Positions 42,626-52,234 of a DNA stretch of 64,000 bases are shown one piece after another. The DNA comes from Roseobacter insulae. GTDB taxonomy: Bacteria; Pseudomonadota; Alphaproteobacteria; Rhodobacterales; Rhodobacteraceae. The DNA lies in the NCBI RefSeq assembly GCF_019375555.1, contig NZ_JAHXDN010000004.1, forward strand, positions 124,001 through 188,000, written 5' to 3'. Positions within the stretch are counted from its first letter, which is position 1, and every line of letters begins with the position of its first letter. The notes beneath the pieces are model-generated. The model was not told the origin of the DNA, did not search any database, and worked only from the letters and a program-made list of their open reading frames with translations. The translations under genes were made by a program, and so were the position numbers.

Positions 42626-45600
42626 ATGCATGTCGTTTTCCGCGAAAGCCATGGGTTGGAAGAGACCGAGACACCGACGGATCTGGGGCAATCCCCGGCC
42701 GATCTGGTGGTGCTGTCGTTTTCCGACAGTGATCTTGGCGCTTTCGCGGAAGCATGGCGGCGCGGTGGCGGGCCGGAGGGCCAGTTGCCAACGCTGCGCC
42801 TCGCCAATCTCGTGGCGCTCAAACACCCGCTGTCCGTCGATACCTATGTCGAGCGAACGCTGGCGGGCGCCAGGGGCATCCTGATCCGTCTGATCGGAGG
42901 CGTGCCGTATTGGCCCTACGGGTTGCAACAGCTGCGCGCCCTCGCTGACAGCAAGGGGATTGCTCTGGCGGTGCTTCCGGCAGATGGTCGGATTGACACG
43001 CGTCTGGACGAGGTCAGCACGTTGCCGGTCTCCACGCTCAGGCGTCTCAGCCATCTGTGCGACACCGGTGGTGTCGTGGCAGCACAGGCAGCGCTGGCCC
43101 AGCTGTCACTGGCCGCCGGTCTTTACGCTGGTCCTGTGCGCGGGTCGAAGCTGCTGCCATCAGTCGGCGCATGGACGCCCGAACACGGGGTGACCTGTCC
43201 GGTGTTCGCGCAATCGCCGCAGGTGAAACCGCGCGTTGTCGTGACATTCTACCGGTCCTATCTCGTCGCTGCGGATCTCGCACCGATCTCGGCGCTGTTC
43301 GAGGCGTTCCGCACACGCGGGTATGACGTCGTCGGACTTTTTGCGCCATCGCTCAAGACCCCGCATGCCGCCGGTTGGTTGCGCCGACAGATCAGCCACC
43401 TCGCGCCCGCAGCCATCGTGAACGCAACTGCGTTCAGCGGTAAGGGCGATGATGGATCCTCACCTCTGGATGCCGGGAATGTCCCGGTGTTTCAGGTGGC
43501 ACTGGCAACCTCGACGCATAAGGCGTGGAAAGAAGCGGAGCGCGGCCTTTCCCCCGCAGATCTTGCCATGCATGTGGTGTTGCCGGAGGTTGACGGGCGG
43601 ATCATGGGGGGGGTTGCCTCCTTCAAGGAACCCGGCGTGCGCGACCCCGATCTGGAATACTCCCGCTTTGCACATGCCCCCGCATCCGACCGGGTCGCGG
43701 CCATTGCCGGTCGGGTGGATGGCTGGCTGACACTGGCGCGAACGGGCGTGGCGGACAGGCGCGTGGCGCTGCTCCTGTCGACGTATCCGGGGAAAAACTG
43801 GAACATGGGCCACGCGGTCGGCCTTGATGCACCAGCCTCTGCCGAAGCCATCCTGCAAGACCTCAAGCGTGGCGGGTATGACACCGGCCAAGGGCGTTTG
43901 AACCTGACGGACGCACTCATGGGACGTTCCGAAAAATGGCCGCTGTCCAGATACAAGGACGCCCTCAGGCGACTGCCCGCTGCCCTGAAGGACGATCTTT
44001 TTGCCGCCTGGGGTGACCCTGAAACTGATGCCGATGTTCAGGACGGTGCCTTCAGGTTTGCGGTGACCCGGTGCGGCAAAACATTTGTGGCACTTCAGCC
44101 GGAACGCGGGACACCCAGCACCCGCGATGACGACTACCATGACCTGTCGCGTGTCCCGCGCCACGCCTATGTCGCCTTCTACCTCTGGCTTCAGCGGCAA
44201 GCGGATGCACTGGTCCACATCGGCGCGCACGGCACGCTGGAATGGCTGCCCGGCAAATCCGTGGCGCTGTCCGGCACCTGCTGGCCGGAGGCCCTGACGG
44301 GTGCCCTGCCGATCATCTATCCGTTTATCGTGAATGACCCGGGTGAAGCTGCACAGGCAAAACGCCGCATCGGGGCGATCACGCTTGGACACGTTCCCCC
44401 ACCGCTGCGGGCAAGCGGCACCCCCGAGGGGTTGATCCGGCTGGAGGCCTTGCTGGATGAATTCTCGAATGCCGACGGGCTGGATCCAAGTCGCCGGGAC
44501 CGTTTGCAGGATGATATCCGTTCCGAGGCGCGGGCGCTGGGTGTCGAGGATGATCTGGGGTTGGCGCAGGCAACCTGCAGCGCCGAGGCGATCACCCGCA
44601 TTGACCGTTTTGTCTGCGATATCAAGGAAAGCCAGTTCGGCGAAGGGCTGCATATCTGGGGCCGCGCACCGCAGTCCGAAACGTCGTTTAACGCCGACAT
44701 CTCGGCACAGGCCGAACGGCGGTCGTTGCTCGACGCGCTTGGGGGGCGGCGCATCGCGGCCGGTCCCTCCGGATCGCCCTATCGCGGGCGCACGGACGTG
44801 CTGCCGACGGGCCGCAATCTCTACACCACCGATCCGCGCTCGGTGCCCACGCGCGCGGCTTATGCGCAAGGTGTCAAACTGGCGGATGAACTGGTGCGGC
44901 GGCACCTGCAGGACACCGGCGACTGGCCGCGTGGTCTGATCGTCGATCTGTGGGGCTCGGCGACCATGCGCACCGCGGGCGAGGAATTTGCCATGGCGCT
45001 GCATTTACTGGGCACCCGCCCGATTTGGGATGCAGGATCAGAGAGGGTTTCGGGCATCGAAGTGCTTCCGATTACCGAGCTCGACCGCCCGCGCATTGAC
45101 GTGACGTTACGCGTATCGGGGCTGTTCCGCGATGTGTTTCCAACCCTGTCGTCGCTTTTCGGCCAGGCGGTGCGGGCCTTGGCGGACCGCGACGAGGCAC
45201 CCGACTGGAACCCATACCGGCGTGACACTGATCTGGCGCGGGTTTTCGGCCCGGCACCCGGCAGTTTCGGGGTCGGCATGACCGATGCCGCCGAAACATT
45301 CACGCAAGATGGCAGGCGCGCCGCCGGCGAAGCCTGGCTGAAGGCCAGCGCATGGGCGCTGGACGGTGATCGGGCCGAACAGCGCGAACACAGCATCCGG
45401 AACCGCGTGGCCCAGGCGGATAGTTTTGTGCATGCTCAGGATCTGCCCGAGACCGACCTGTTGCTGGCGGCCGATTACGCGGCCCACGAGGCTGGCTTTG
45501 CCGCCGCGCAGGCGGTCACCGGGGGGCGATCGGCGATCTATCACCTTGATAACACCTCTCCCGACACACCGCGCGCCCGCGCACTACCCGAGGAGATAGC

Positions 45601-45919
45601 CCGCGTGGTGCAAGCGCGCGCGGCCAACCCGGCGTGGATACAAGGCATGCGGGCGCATGGTTTCAGAGGTGCTGCGGAAATCGCGGCGACGCTCGATCAC
45701 ATGGCTGCCTTTGCGCATCTGGCAGGCGCTGTGTCGTCCCATCTCTTCGATTTGTACCATGATGCCACCCTTGGCCATGCCGATACGGATCAGTTCCTGC
45801 GTGATGCCAACCCCGAAGCCCGAGAGGCCATGTTGCATCGCTTTGCCGAACTGCATGCGGCAGGCCTGTGGAAGACACGGCGGAACTCCATTCTCGCCGG
45901 GCTTGAGGCCGCGCAATGA
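42626..45919 (+). CDS. cobN: cobaltochelatase large subunit CobN
   Basis: A 1097-residue subunit of the aerobic cobaltochelatase that inserts Co(II) into hydrogenobyrinic a,c-diamide together with CobS and CobT. Family landmarks include YPGKNWNMGHAVGLDAP in the centre, HIGAHGTLEWLPGK near residue 532 and DLWGSATMRTAGEEFA near 774. It is somewhat shorter than the roughly 1250-residue Pseudomonas denitrificans protein, mainly toward the N-terminus. cobS and cobT are not in the window. The stop overlaps cobG as ATGA. Confidence 0.95.
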   Translation: MHVVFRESHGLEETETPTDLGQSPADLVVLSFSDSDLGAFAEAWRRGGGPEGQLPTLRLANLVALKHPLSVDTYVERTLAGARGILIRLIGGVPYWPYGLQQLRALADSKGIALAVLPADGRIDTRLDEVSTLPVSTLRRLSHLCDTGGVVAAQAALAQLSLAAGLYAGPVRGSKLLPSVGAWTPEHGVTCPVFAQSPQVKPRVVVTFYRSYLVAADLAPISALFEAFRTRGYDVVGLFAPSLKTPHAAGWLRRQISHLAPAAIVNATAFSGKGDDGSSPLDAGNVPVFQVALATSTHKAWKEAERGLSPADLAMHVVLPEVDGRIMGGVASFKEPGVRDPDLEYSRFAHAPASDRVAAIAGRVDGWLTLARTGVADRRVALLLSTYPGKNWNMGHAVGLDAPASAEAILQDLKRGGYDTGQGRLNLTDALMGRSEKWPLSRYKDALRRLPAALKDDLFAAWGDPETDADVQDGAFRFAVTRCGKTFVALQPERGTPSTRDDDYHDLSRVPRHAYVAFYLWLQRQADALVHIGAHGTLEWLPGKSVALSGTCWPEALTGALPIIYPFIVNDPGEAAQAKRRIGAITLGHVPPPLRASGTPEGLIRLEALLDEFSNADGLDPSRRDRLQDDIRSEARALGVEDDLGLAQATCSAEAITRIDRFVCDIKESQFGEGLHIWGRAPQSETSFNADISAQAERRSLLDALGGRRIAAGPSGSPYRGRTDVLPTGRNLYTTDPRSVPTRAAYAQGVKLADELVRRHLQDTGDWPRGLIVDLWGSATMRTAGEEFAMALHLLGTRPIWDAGSERVSGIEVLPITELDRPRIDVTLRVSGLFRDVFPTLSSLFGQAVRALADRDEAPDWNPYRRDTDLARVFGPAPGSFGVGMTDAAETFTQDGRRAAGEAWLKASAWALDGDRAEQREHSIRNRVAQADSFVHAQDLPETDLLLAADYAAHEAGFAAAQAVTGGRSAIYHLDNTSPDTPRARALPEEIARVVQARAANPAWIQGMRAHGFRGAAEIAATLDHMAAFAHLAGAVSSHLFDLYHDATLGHADTDQFLRDANPEAREAMLHRFAELHAAGLWKTRRNSILAGLEAAQ

Positions 45920-47052
45920 CCCGCCGCCCCACAGCAAAAGGCTGGTGCCCCGGTGCTTACAACCCAATGATGTCGGGCGACGGTCTGATCGTGCGCGTAA
46001 GGCCGTTCTATGCGCGCCTGAGCGCGGCACAGGTTTTCGGATTATGCGATCTGGCGCAGCGCCATGGGAACGGGTTTCTGGACCTCACCAACCGTGCCAA
46101 CATACAGATCCGGGGTGTTTTGGACCGAGATCTGGACACGCTGATTTCGGCGCTCGCGAACCTGGACCTGTTGGACAGCACACCGGAGACGGAACGCCGC
46201 CGGAACATAATGGTTTTCCCCTTCTGGACGGGCGATGACGATACGCAACAGGTGACGCGGGCATTGCTGAACGCCCTGACACAGTTGCCCGACCTGCCAG
46301 CGAAATTCGGGTTTGCCATCGATACCGGTTATGCGCCGGTGCTCACCGGATGCTCTGCAGACATTCGTGTTGAGCGCGCCAAGGACGGGTTCATCGTGCG
46401 TGGCGATGGCATGCACCTGGGGCGAGATGTTAAGAAAGACGCTGTGATCCCGGCGATACTGGAAATGGCGAGATGGTTCTCGGACCGGCGCACAGGTACC
46501 GACAGGCGCATGTCGCACGTCCTCGAACACGCCCAGCTGCCCGCGGCATGGAGGGCGGCAAAACCGCTGGAAACCGCGCCATGCCCGGTACCGGGCCCAA
46601 ATCCTTCGGGATATGTGCTGGGGGCACCATTCGGGCAAATTGATGCCCGCGCGCTGGCCCGATTGTTGTTGCAAACCGGCGCACCAGCCCTGCGCGTGAC
46701 CCCATGGCGGTTGTTCGTGCTGGAGGACGTCACAACCGTCATGCCTTCCGACTTCGTCACGGCCGCCGAAGACCGCTTGCTACGGGTCGACGCCTGCCCC
46801 GGTGCGCCGTTTTGCGACAGCGCCACGGTTGAGACCCGAACCCTGGCACGCCGTCTGGCACCCATTGCCGACGGCAGCCTACATATCTCCGGTTGCGCCA
46901 AGGGCTGCGCGCGCAAAGGGTCGGCAGCCACAACGATTGTTGGAAATAACGGGCTTTTTGATCTTGTCGAGAACGGACATGCGTGGGATGCCCCGAAAAC
47001 CACCGGCCTCAGGCCCGAAGATATCTTTGCGGAAGCGACAGACCCCCTATGA
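45916..47052 (+). CDS. cobG: precorrin-3B synthase CobG
   Basis: A 378-residue nitrite/sulfite-reductase-like monooxygenase that converts precorrin-3A to precorrin-3B using O2. Two ferredoxin-like halves are visible. The [4Fe-4S] cysteines are in ACPGAPFC and SGCAKGC in the second half. Its presence marks the aerobic cobalamin route. It is coupled by 4-base overlaps to cobN and cobH. Confidence 0.94.
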   Translation: MTRRPTAKGWCPGAYNPMMSGDGLIVRVRPFYARLSAAQVFGLCDLAQRHGNGFLDLTNRANIQIRGVLDRDLDTLISALANLDLLDSTPETERRRNIMVFPFWTGDDDTQQVTRALLNALTQLPDLPAKFGFAIDTGYAPVLTGCSADIRVERAKDGFIVRGDGMHLGRDVKKDAVIPAILEMARWFSDRRTGTDRRMSHVLEHAQLPAAWRAAKPLETAPCPVPGPNPSGYVLGAPFGQIDARALARLLLQTGAPALRVTPWRLFVLEDVTTVMPSDFVTAAEDRLLRVDACPGAPFCDSATVETRTLARRLAPIADGSLHISGCAKGCARKGSAATTIVGNNGLFDLVENGHAWDAPKTTGLRPEDIFAEATDPL

Positions 47053-47678
47053 CCTATACCTATGAGACGAACGGCGCCGCGATCTATAAGCAGTCTTTCG
47101 CGACCATAAGATCGGAGGCGAAGCTGGAGGGCTTCACCAGGGATGAAGAGCAGATCGCCGTGCGCATGATCCATGCTGCGGGATTGGTGGGGCTTGAGGA
47201 ACATATCCGCTTTTCTCCCGGTTTTGCAGACACCGCCCGCGCGGCGCTGGCGGCAGGTGCCCCGATCCTATGTGACGCCCGGATGGTCAGCGAGGGTGTC
47301 ACCCGGGCCCGCCTGCCCGCCCGTAACGAGGTCATCTGCACGTTGCACGACGAGGGCGTGCGTGAATTGGCAGCTGACATGCAAAATACACGCTCCGCCG
47401 CCGCGCTGGAGCTATGGCGGCCCCATCTGGACGGTGCCCTGGTGGCAATCGGCAACGCGCCCACGGCACTTTTTCACCTTCTGAACATGCTTGAAGATCC
47501 CACATGCCCGAAACCTTCGGCAATCATCGGCTGCCCGGTCGGTTTCGTCGGCGCGGTTGAAAGCAAGGATGCGCTGTGGGCTGATCAGCCCGTTCCCTGC
47601 TGCATCGTGCAGGGCCGTCTGGGCGGCAGCGCCATTACCGTCGCCGCGATCAACGCGATCGCGAGCCGGGCGGAATGA
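47049..47678 (+). CDS. cobH: precorrin-8X methylmutase CobH
   Basis: A 209-residue enzyme that moves a methyl group from C-11 to C-12 of precorrin-8X to give hydrogenobyrinic acid. Recognisable segments are IRFSPGFADTARAALAAGAP, the IGNAPTALFHLL loop and IGCPVGFVGAVESKDAL. The catalytic histidine position is not assigned here. ATG 47049 overlaps the cobG stop; longer in-frame starts would intrude into cobG. Confidence 0.95.
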   Translation: MTYTYETNGAAIYKQSFATIRSEAKLEGFTRDEEQIAVRMIHAAGLVGLEEHIRFSPGFADTARAALAAGAPILCDARMVSEGVTRARLPARNEVICTLHDEGVRELAADMQNTRSAAALELWRPHLDGALVAIGNAPTALFHLLNMLEDPTCPKPSAIIGCPVGFVGAVESKDALWADQPVPCCIVQGRLGGSAITVAAINAIASRAE

Positions 47679-48403
47679 GCGTCGGGACCGTTCATGGTGT
47701 CGGGCTGGGGCCGGGTGATCCGGATCTCATGAGCGTTCGCGCGGACAGGTTGCTGCGCAATGCGCGCCACGTGGCGTTTTTCCGCAAGGCGGGACGCTCG
47801 GGCCAGGCCCGGCGTATCGTTGAAGGCCTGCTGCGGGACGATGTGATTGAATTCCCGATGGAATATCCGGTCACCACAGAAATACCGGTGACCGATCCGG
47901 GGTATAATGCGGCTCTCTCGGGGTTTTATGCAGACTGCACAGACCATCTGCGCGGGCTTGTGCAGGGCGGTGAAGACGTCGTGGTGCTCTGCGAGGGCGA
48001 TCCGTTCTTCTTTGGATCCTTCATGCATCTCTACACCCGCCTCAAGGATGACGCGCCGGTGCAGGTGGTGCCCGCGATCACCGGCATGTCCGGTGCGTGG
48101 ACGGCAACAGGCCAGCCCATTACATGGGGAGACGACATTCTGACCGTGCTGATGGGCACGCTGCCCCGGGACATGCTGGCCGACCGCATGTCACATAGCG
48201 ATGCGGTTGTTGTCATGAAGATCGGCAGGCACTTTGACAAAGTGAAGTCAGCCCTCAAGGACGCTGGAAAATTCGACGACGCGTGGCTGGTGGAATATGC
48301 CAGCATGCCCAATCAGACGGTGCAGAAACTGGCGGATGCCGGCGACAGGATAACCCCCTATTTCGCAATCATCGTCGTACACGGACAGGGCCGCAGACCA
48401 TGA
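47675..48403 (+). CDS. cobI: precorrin-2 C20-methyltransferase CobI
   Basis: A 242-residue SAM-dependent tetrapyrrole methylase. The N-terminal GLGPGDPDLMSVRADRLL and the VVLCEGDPFFFGSFMHLYTRL segment are characteristic of the C20 methylase. It methylates precorrin-2 to precorrin-3A. It is linked to cobH and cobJ by ATGA overlaps. Confidence 0.94.
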   Translation: MSVGTVHGVGLGPGDPDLMSVRADRLLRNARHVAFFRKAGRSGQARRIVEGLLRDDVIEFPMEYPVTTEIPVTDPGYNAALSGFYADCTDHLRGLVQGGEDVVVLCEGDPFFFGSFMHLYTRLKDDAPVQVVPAITGMSGAWTATGQPITWGDDILTVLMGTLPRDMLADRMSHSDAVVVMKIGRHFDKVKSALKDAGKFDDAWLVEYASMPNQTVQKLADAGDRITPYFAIIVVHGQGRRP

Positions 48404-49152
48404 GCGGCTGGCTGGTCATTGCCGGATTAGGGCCAGGCGACGAAGACCTCGTCACACCCGACGTCAGACACGCGCTGGGTCAGGCCACCGATGTCGTTGG
48501 CTATATCCCCTATGTTGCGCGGGTGCCGGAACGGGCGGGCCTGCAACGCCATCCAAGCGATAACCGGGTGGAGATTGACCGCTCGCGCCACGCGCTGGAG
48601 ATGGCGGCAGCAGGCCGGCGCGTTGTGGTTGTCTCTTCCGGTGATCCCGGTGTGTTTGCCATGGCCGCCGCGGTGTTCGAAGCGGTGGAAGCCGGGCCGG
48701 CCGGCTGGCGCAATCTGGATATCCGCGTCGCACCGGGCATCACGGCGATGCTGGCCGCAGCAGCCCGCGCCGGCGCGCCGCTTGGCCATGATTTCTGTGC
48801 GATCAACCTCAGCGACAACCTCAAACCATGGGCGTTGATTGAAAAGCGGCTGCGGCTGGCGGCAGAAGCTGATTTCGCCATGGCATTCTACAATCCGCGG
48901 TCAAAATCGCGACCCGAAGGGTTCGTCAGGACGCTGGAAATCCTCAACGACGCGTGTCAGGACAAGCGCCTCGTGATCTTCGCCCGCGCCGTGTCGACGC
49001 CTGAGGAGGACATCCGTGTCGTTCCCCTGCCCGACGCGCGTGCAGAGATGGCAGATATGCGCACGATGGTGATCGTTGGTTCATCGACAACGCGGCTGAT
49101 TGATCGCGACGGGCCGCCGATTGTCTATACGCCAAGGTCGGTGGGCGCATGA
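48400..49152 (+). CDS. cobJ: precorrin-3B C17-methyltransferase CobJ
   Basis: A 250-residue tetrapyrrole methylase responsible for C-17 methylation and ring contraction. The GLGPGDEDLVTPDVRHAL start, the YIPYVARVP segment, SSGDPGVFAMA and AFYNPRSKSRP are typical of CobJ. ATG 48400 overlaps the cobI stop. The 3' end overlaps the inverted cobK gene by 28 bp. Confidence 0.94.
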   Translation: MSGWLVIAGLGPGDEDLVTPDVRHALGQATDVVGYIPYVARVPERAGLQRHPSDNRVEIDRSRHALEMAAAGRRVVVVSSGDPGVFAMAAAVFEAVEAGPAGWRNLDIRVAPGITAMLAAAARAGAPLGHDFCAINLSDNLKPWALIEKRLRLAAEADFAMAFYNPRSKSRPEGFVRTLEILNDACQDKRLVIFARAVSTPEEDIRVVPLPDARAEMADMRTMVIVGSSTTRLIDRDGPPIVYTPRSVGA

Positions 49153-49880
49153 CGTACCCAGTTCACAACTTCACTGACCGAATGCAATTCACTGCGTGCC
49201 GGAATCTCTGGCCGATCAATCATGATCACCTGCAAACCGAGCCGCCTCGCAGCAAGAATTTTAGCGTAAGCCCCCGCGCCACCGGCGTTTTTCGAGACAA
49301 CCAACGAGATCTCGTGATCGACCATCAAATTCAGGTCGTCCGCTTCGCTGAAGGGTCCGCGATCCACGACAACATCGTGATCCGGAAACGGCGGCGGTGT
49401 TTCGGGCGGGTCCACCAGCCGCAACAGGTAGAAGTGTTGCCGGTTCGGCGTGAAATCCGCCAGATGCATGCGCCCGATGGCCAGCATGACGCGTTCTCGG
49501 GGTCTGTCGAGTGCGGCAACGGCATCGGCTATCCCGCGAACACATGTCCAGTTGTCCCCGTGCTCGGCCACCCAGGGCGCGCGCGTAAGGGCGGTCAGGG
49601 GCACATCCGTTTGTGCGCAGGCCGCAAGGGCATTCCGGCTCATTTGCGCGGCAAAAGGATGCGTTGCATCGACCACATGGGTGATCCGTTCGCCCCGCAG
49701 ATACGCCGCCAACCCATCGACACCGCCGAACCCGCCGACGCGCTGCGGCAAGGGTTGGCGCACCGGGCGCGCCACCCGTCCGGCAAAGGAAACGGTGCCC
49801 TTCACGCCAACCTCCGCCAAGGCACGGCACAGCGCGGTTGCTTCGGTCGTACCGCCAAGAACAAGCAGGTTCGGCTCCAT
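49125..49880 (-). CDS. cobK: precorrin-6A reductase CobK (inverted)
   Basis: A 251-residue NADPH-dependent reductase that converts precorrin-6A to precorrin-6B. Signatures are LLVLGGTTEATALCRAL at the N-terminus, VVDATHPFAAQMSRNA and VVSKNAGGAGAYAKI. It lies on the opposite strand within the cob operon. Its ATG (49880-49878) and the cobL ATG (49879-49881) share two bases in a CATG, so its promoter must lie inside cobL. The 3' end overlaps cobJ by 28 bp. To my recollection, inverted cobK genes occur in other alphaproteobacterial cob clusters. Confidence 0.93.
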   Translation of the reverse strand: MEPNLLVLGGTTEATALCRALAEVGVKGTVSFAGRVARPVRQPLPQRVGGFGGVDGLAAYLRGERITHVVDATHPFAAQMSRNALAACAQTDVPLTALTRAPWVAEHGDNWTCVRGIADAVAALDRPRERVMLAIGRMHLADFTPNRQHFYLLRLVDPPETPPPFPDHDVVVDRGPFSEADDLNLMVDHEISLVVSKNAGGAGAYAKILAARRLGLQVIMIDRPEIPARSELHSVSEVVNWVRHAPTDLGV

Positions 49881-51078
49881 GTCTGAGGCTCCGTGGTTGA
49901 CCATTGTCGGGTTGGGCGAAGATGGCCTTAAAGGGTTGGGGCCTGCAAGCCGTTCGGCGCTTGAAAGTGCAGAAATCGTGATGGGACCGCCCCGGCATCT
50001 CGCGCTGCTGGGGGACATCGGTTGCAACACCATCACGTGGCCTGTGCCTTTCGCGGAAGGCATCGACCGACTGCTGGACCTGCGTGGACGCAGGGTCGTG
50101 GTTCTGGCCTCGGGCGATCCGTTCTGGTACGGCGCAGGGGCAACGCTGGCGCGGCATTTGAAGCGTACCGAATGGGTCAGCCACCCCGCAGCTTCGACGT
50201 TTTCAAGGGCGGCCAGTCTATTGGGGTGGCCACTGGAAACCACGCGCTGCATTGGTTTACATGCCGCCCCGTTTACCCGTCTGCGCCCCGAGTTAGCCCA
50301 GAGCGCCCGGATGATTATTCTGGTGCGCGACGGATCCGCGGTACGCGATCTGGCAACCTATCTGACAGATGCAGGCTATGGCGCGTCGCTCTGTGCCGTG
50401 TTGGAGGCCCTTGGCGGCCCCGGGCAACGCGTAACACATGCACAGGCTGACACGATGCCGGACAGCGCGTTTCAGCACCCTGTCTGTGTCGCGGTTGAGA
50501 TCGCCGGCGATGGCCCGGGCCTGCCACTGGCCAGCGGTCGGCCGGATCACTGGTTTGACAACGATGGACAGATCACCAAACGCCCCGTCCGGGCCATGAC
50601 GCTGTCCGCGCTCGCCCCCCGCCCCTTCGAGCATCTTTGGGATATCGGCGGTGGGTCCGGATCCATCGGTATCGAGTGGTTGTTAACCCACCCCTCGCTG
50701 AGCGCCACAACGGTCGAACCGCGGCCGGATCGTGCACAGCGTGTTCGGGACAATGCCTCGCGGCTCGGCGTGGACCGGTTGAACGTCGTGACCGGATACG
50801 CGCCCGATGCGCTGCACAGCCTGCCTGCCCCAAACGTCGTCTTCGTTGGCGGTGGCTTGTCTGCCGGGATGCTGGACTGGCTGGAATCGCATCTGGCAAC
50901 CGGCACCCGCGTTGTTGCCAATGCGGTGACACTGGAGACAGAAGCCCTGTTGATCACCACACAGGCGCGATTGGGCGGTGATTTGCTGCGGCTGGAGCTC
51001 TCGCGGCCGGAACCGCTTGGTCCGCGGCAAGGATGGAAGGCGGGCTACCCGATTGTGCAATGGAGCGTCACACTATGA
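49879..51078 (+). CDS. cobL: precorrin-6Y C5,15-methyltransferase (decarboxylating) CobL
   Basis: A 399-residue bifunctional enzyme. The N-terminal half is a tetrapyrrole methylase (GLGEDGLKGLGPASRSAL, LASGDPFWYGAGATL). The C-terminal half is a CbiT-like class I methyltransferase (LWDIGGGSGSIGIEWLL near residue 253). It methylates C-5 and C-15 and removes the acetate carboxyl. The start codon overlaps the divergent cobK start. There is no upstream ribosome site outside cobK-coding DNA. The stop overlaps cobE. Confidence 0.94.
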   Translation: MSEAPWLTIVGLGEDGLKGLGPASRSALESAEIVMGPPRHLALLGDIGCNTITWPVPFAEGIDRLLDLRGRRVVVLASGDPFWYGAGATLARHLKRTEWVSHPAASTFSRAASLLGWPLETTRCIGLHAAPFTRLRPELAQSARMIILVRDGSAVRDLATYLTDAGYGASLCAVLEALGGPGQRVTHAQADTMPDSAFQHPVCVAVEIAGDGPGLPLASGRPDHWFDNDGQITKRPVRAMTLSALAPRPFEHLWDIGGGSGSIGIEWLLTHPSLSATTVEPRPDRAQRVRDNASRLGVDRLNVVTGYAPDALHSLPAPNVVFVGGGLSAGMLDWLESHLATGTRVVANAVTLETEALLITTQARLGGDLLRLELSRPEPLGPRQGWKAGYPIVQWSVTL

Positions 51079-51443
51079 TCGTCGCCGGCTTTGGTTTCAG
51101 AAAGAGCGCATCTGTGGGCAGCCTGAGAAACGCTTATGACAGGGCGCGTGCCGATGCCCATCCCGATCTGCTGGCAGCACCCGATGACAAGATTACGGTA
51201 AAGGCGTTTCGCCTTTTTGCGGATGAGGTTGGCCGCCCCGTCCGGGGGGTGCCCGCCGATGTTCTCGAACAGCAATCCACAGTGACGCAGTCACTTGCCT
51301 CCCTCGTTGAACGCAACATCGGATCGGTGGCAGAGGCAGCGGCCCTCGCGGCGGCCGGTCCGGGCGCAAAACTGTTGACCGAAAGACATATTTCCGCAGA
51401 CAAACTGGCGACCTGCGCGCTCGCCATGAGAGAGACAACATGA
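51075..51443 (+). CDS. cobE: CobE-like cobalamin biosynthesis protein
   Basis: A 122-residue protein matching the CobE/CbiG C-terminal domain ([19 protein letters not shown] start, and the [13 protein letters not shown] segment). CbiG opens the ring-A lactone in the anaerobic route; the function of the stand-alone aerobic CobE is not settled. ATG 51075 overlaps the cobL stop, and the stop overlaps cobM, both as ATGA. Confidence 0.85.
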   Translation: MIVAGFGFRKSASVGSLRNAYDRARADAHPDLLAAPDDKITVKAFRLFADEVGRPVRGVPADVLEQQSTVTQSLASLVERNIGSVAEAAALAAAGPGAKLLTERHISADKLATCALAMRETT

Positions 51444-52234
51444 CCGTTCATTTCATCGGCGCCGGACCCGGCGCACCGGATCTGCTCACACTGCGCGGGC
51501 GCGATATTATCGCCGCCTGCCCGGTATGTCTCTATGCCGGGTCGCTGGTGCCCGAGGCCATTCTGGCGCATTGCCCGCCAGGCGCGGAGATCGTGAACAC
51601 CGCGTCCATGAGCCTGGATGACATCCTTGACAAAATCAGCCTCGCCCACGCCGATGGCAAAGATGTGGCGCGGCTGCATTCCGGCGATCTGTCGGTCTGG
51701 TCGGCGATGGGCGAACAACTGCGCAGGCTGCGCGCGGCCGGCATCCCGGTGTCCGTCACGCCCGGCGTACCATCCTTTAGTGCAGCCGCCGCTGCCCTGG
51801 GGGCGGAACTGACGCTGCCGGGGCTGGCACAATCGGTTGTCCTGACCCGCACGCCGGGGCGCGCATCCTCGATGCCGAAGGGTGAAACACTGGTCAACTT
51901 TGCGGCTACCGGCGCGACGCTGGCAATTCACCTGTCCATTCAGAATCTCGATCGCGTCGTGGCAGATCTGACACCGCATTACGGAGCGGAGTGCCCGGTG
52001 GCGGTGGTATACCGTGCCAGCTGGCCCGACGAGCGGCTTATCCGGGGCACCTTGTCCGATATCGGCGACAAGCTTGATGACGGCATCTCGCGCACAGCCT
52101 TGATTCTGGTTGGCCCCGCACTGGCTGGCGAAGGGTTCGATGAAAGCTGCCTTTACGCGGCCGATTACGACCGGCGATACCGCCCGCAAAGCGCCGACAG
52201 TCCCTGGGCGAGTTGGAGCAACGGCGATGACTGA
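51440..52234 (+). CDS. cobM: precorrin-4 C11-methyltransferase CobM
   Basis: A 264-residue tetrapyrrole methylase that methylates C-11 of precorrin-4. Typical segments are [46 protein letters not shown] and [15 protein letters not shown]. The 3' end overlaps the cobB start by eight bases. Confidence 0.95.
   Translation: MTVHFIGAGPGAPDLLTLRGRDIIAACPVCLYAGSLVPEAILAHCPPGAEIVNTASMSLDDILDKISLAHADGKDVARLHSGDLSVWSAMGEQLRRLRAAGIPVSVTPGVPSFSAAAAALGAELTLPGLAQSVVLTRTPGRASSMPKGETLVNFAATGATLAIHLSIQNLDRVVADLTPHYGAECPVAVVYRASWPDERLIRGTLSDIGDKLDDGISRTALILVGPALAGEGFDESCLYAADYDRRYRPQSADSPWASWSNGDD

Noticed and set aside
41612-43054. Leftward open frame of 480 codons opposite cobW and cobN
   Set aside because: It is a shadow of the cob genes. 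The histidine-rich and aromatic composition comes from the complement of the coding strand.
43460-45004. Leftward open frame of 514 codons opposite cobN
   Set aside because: It is antisense within a clear cobN, with no motif or start signal.
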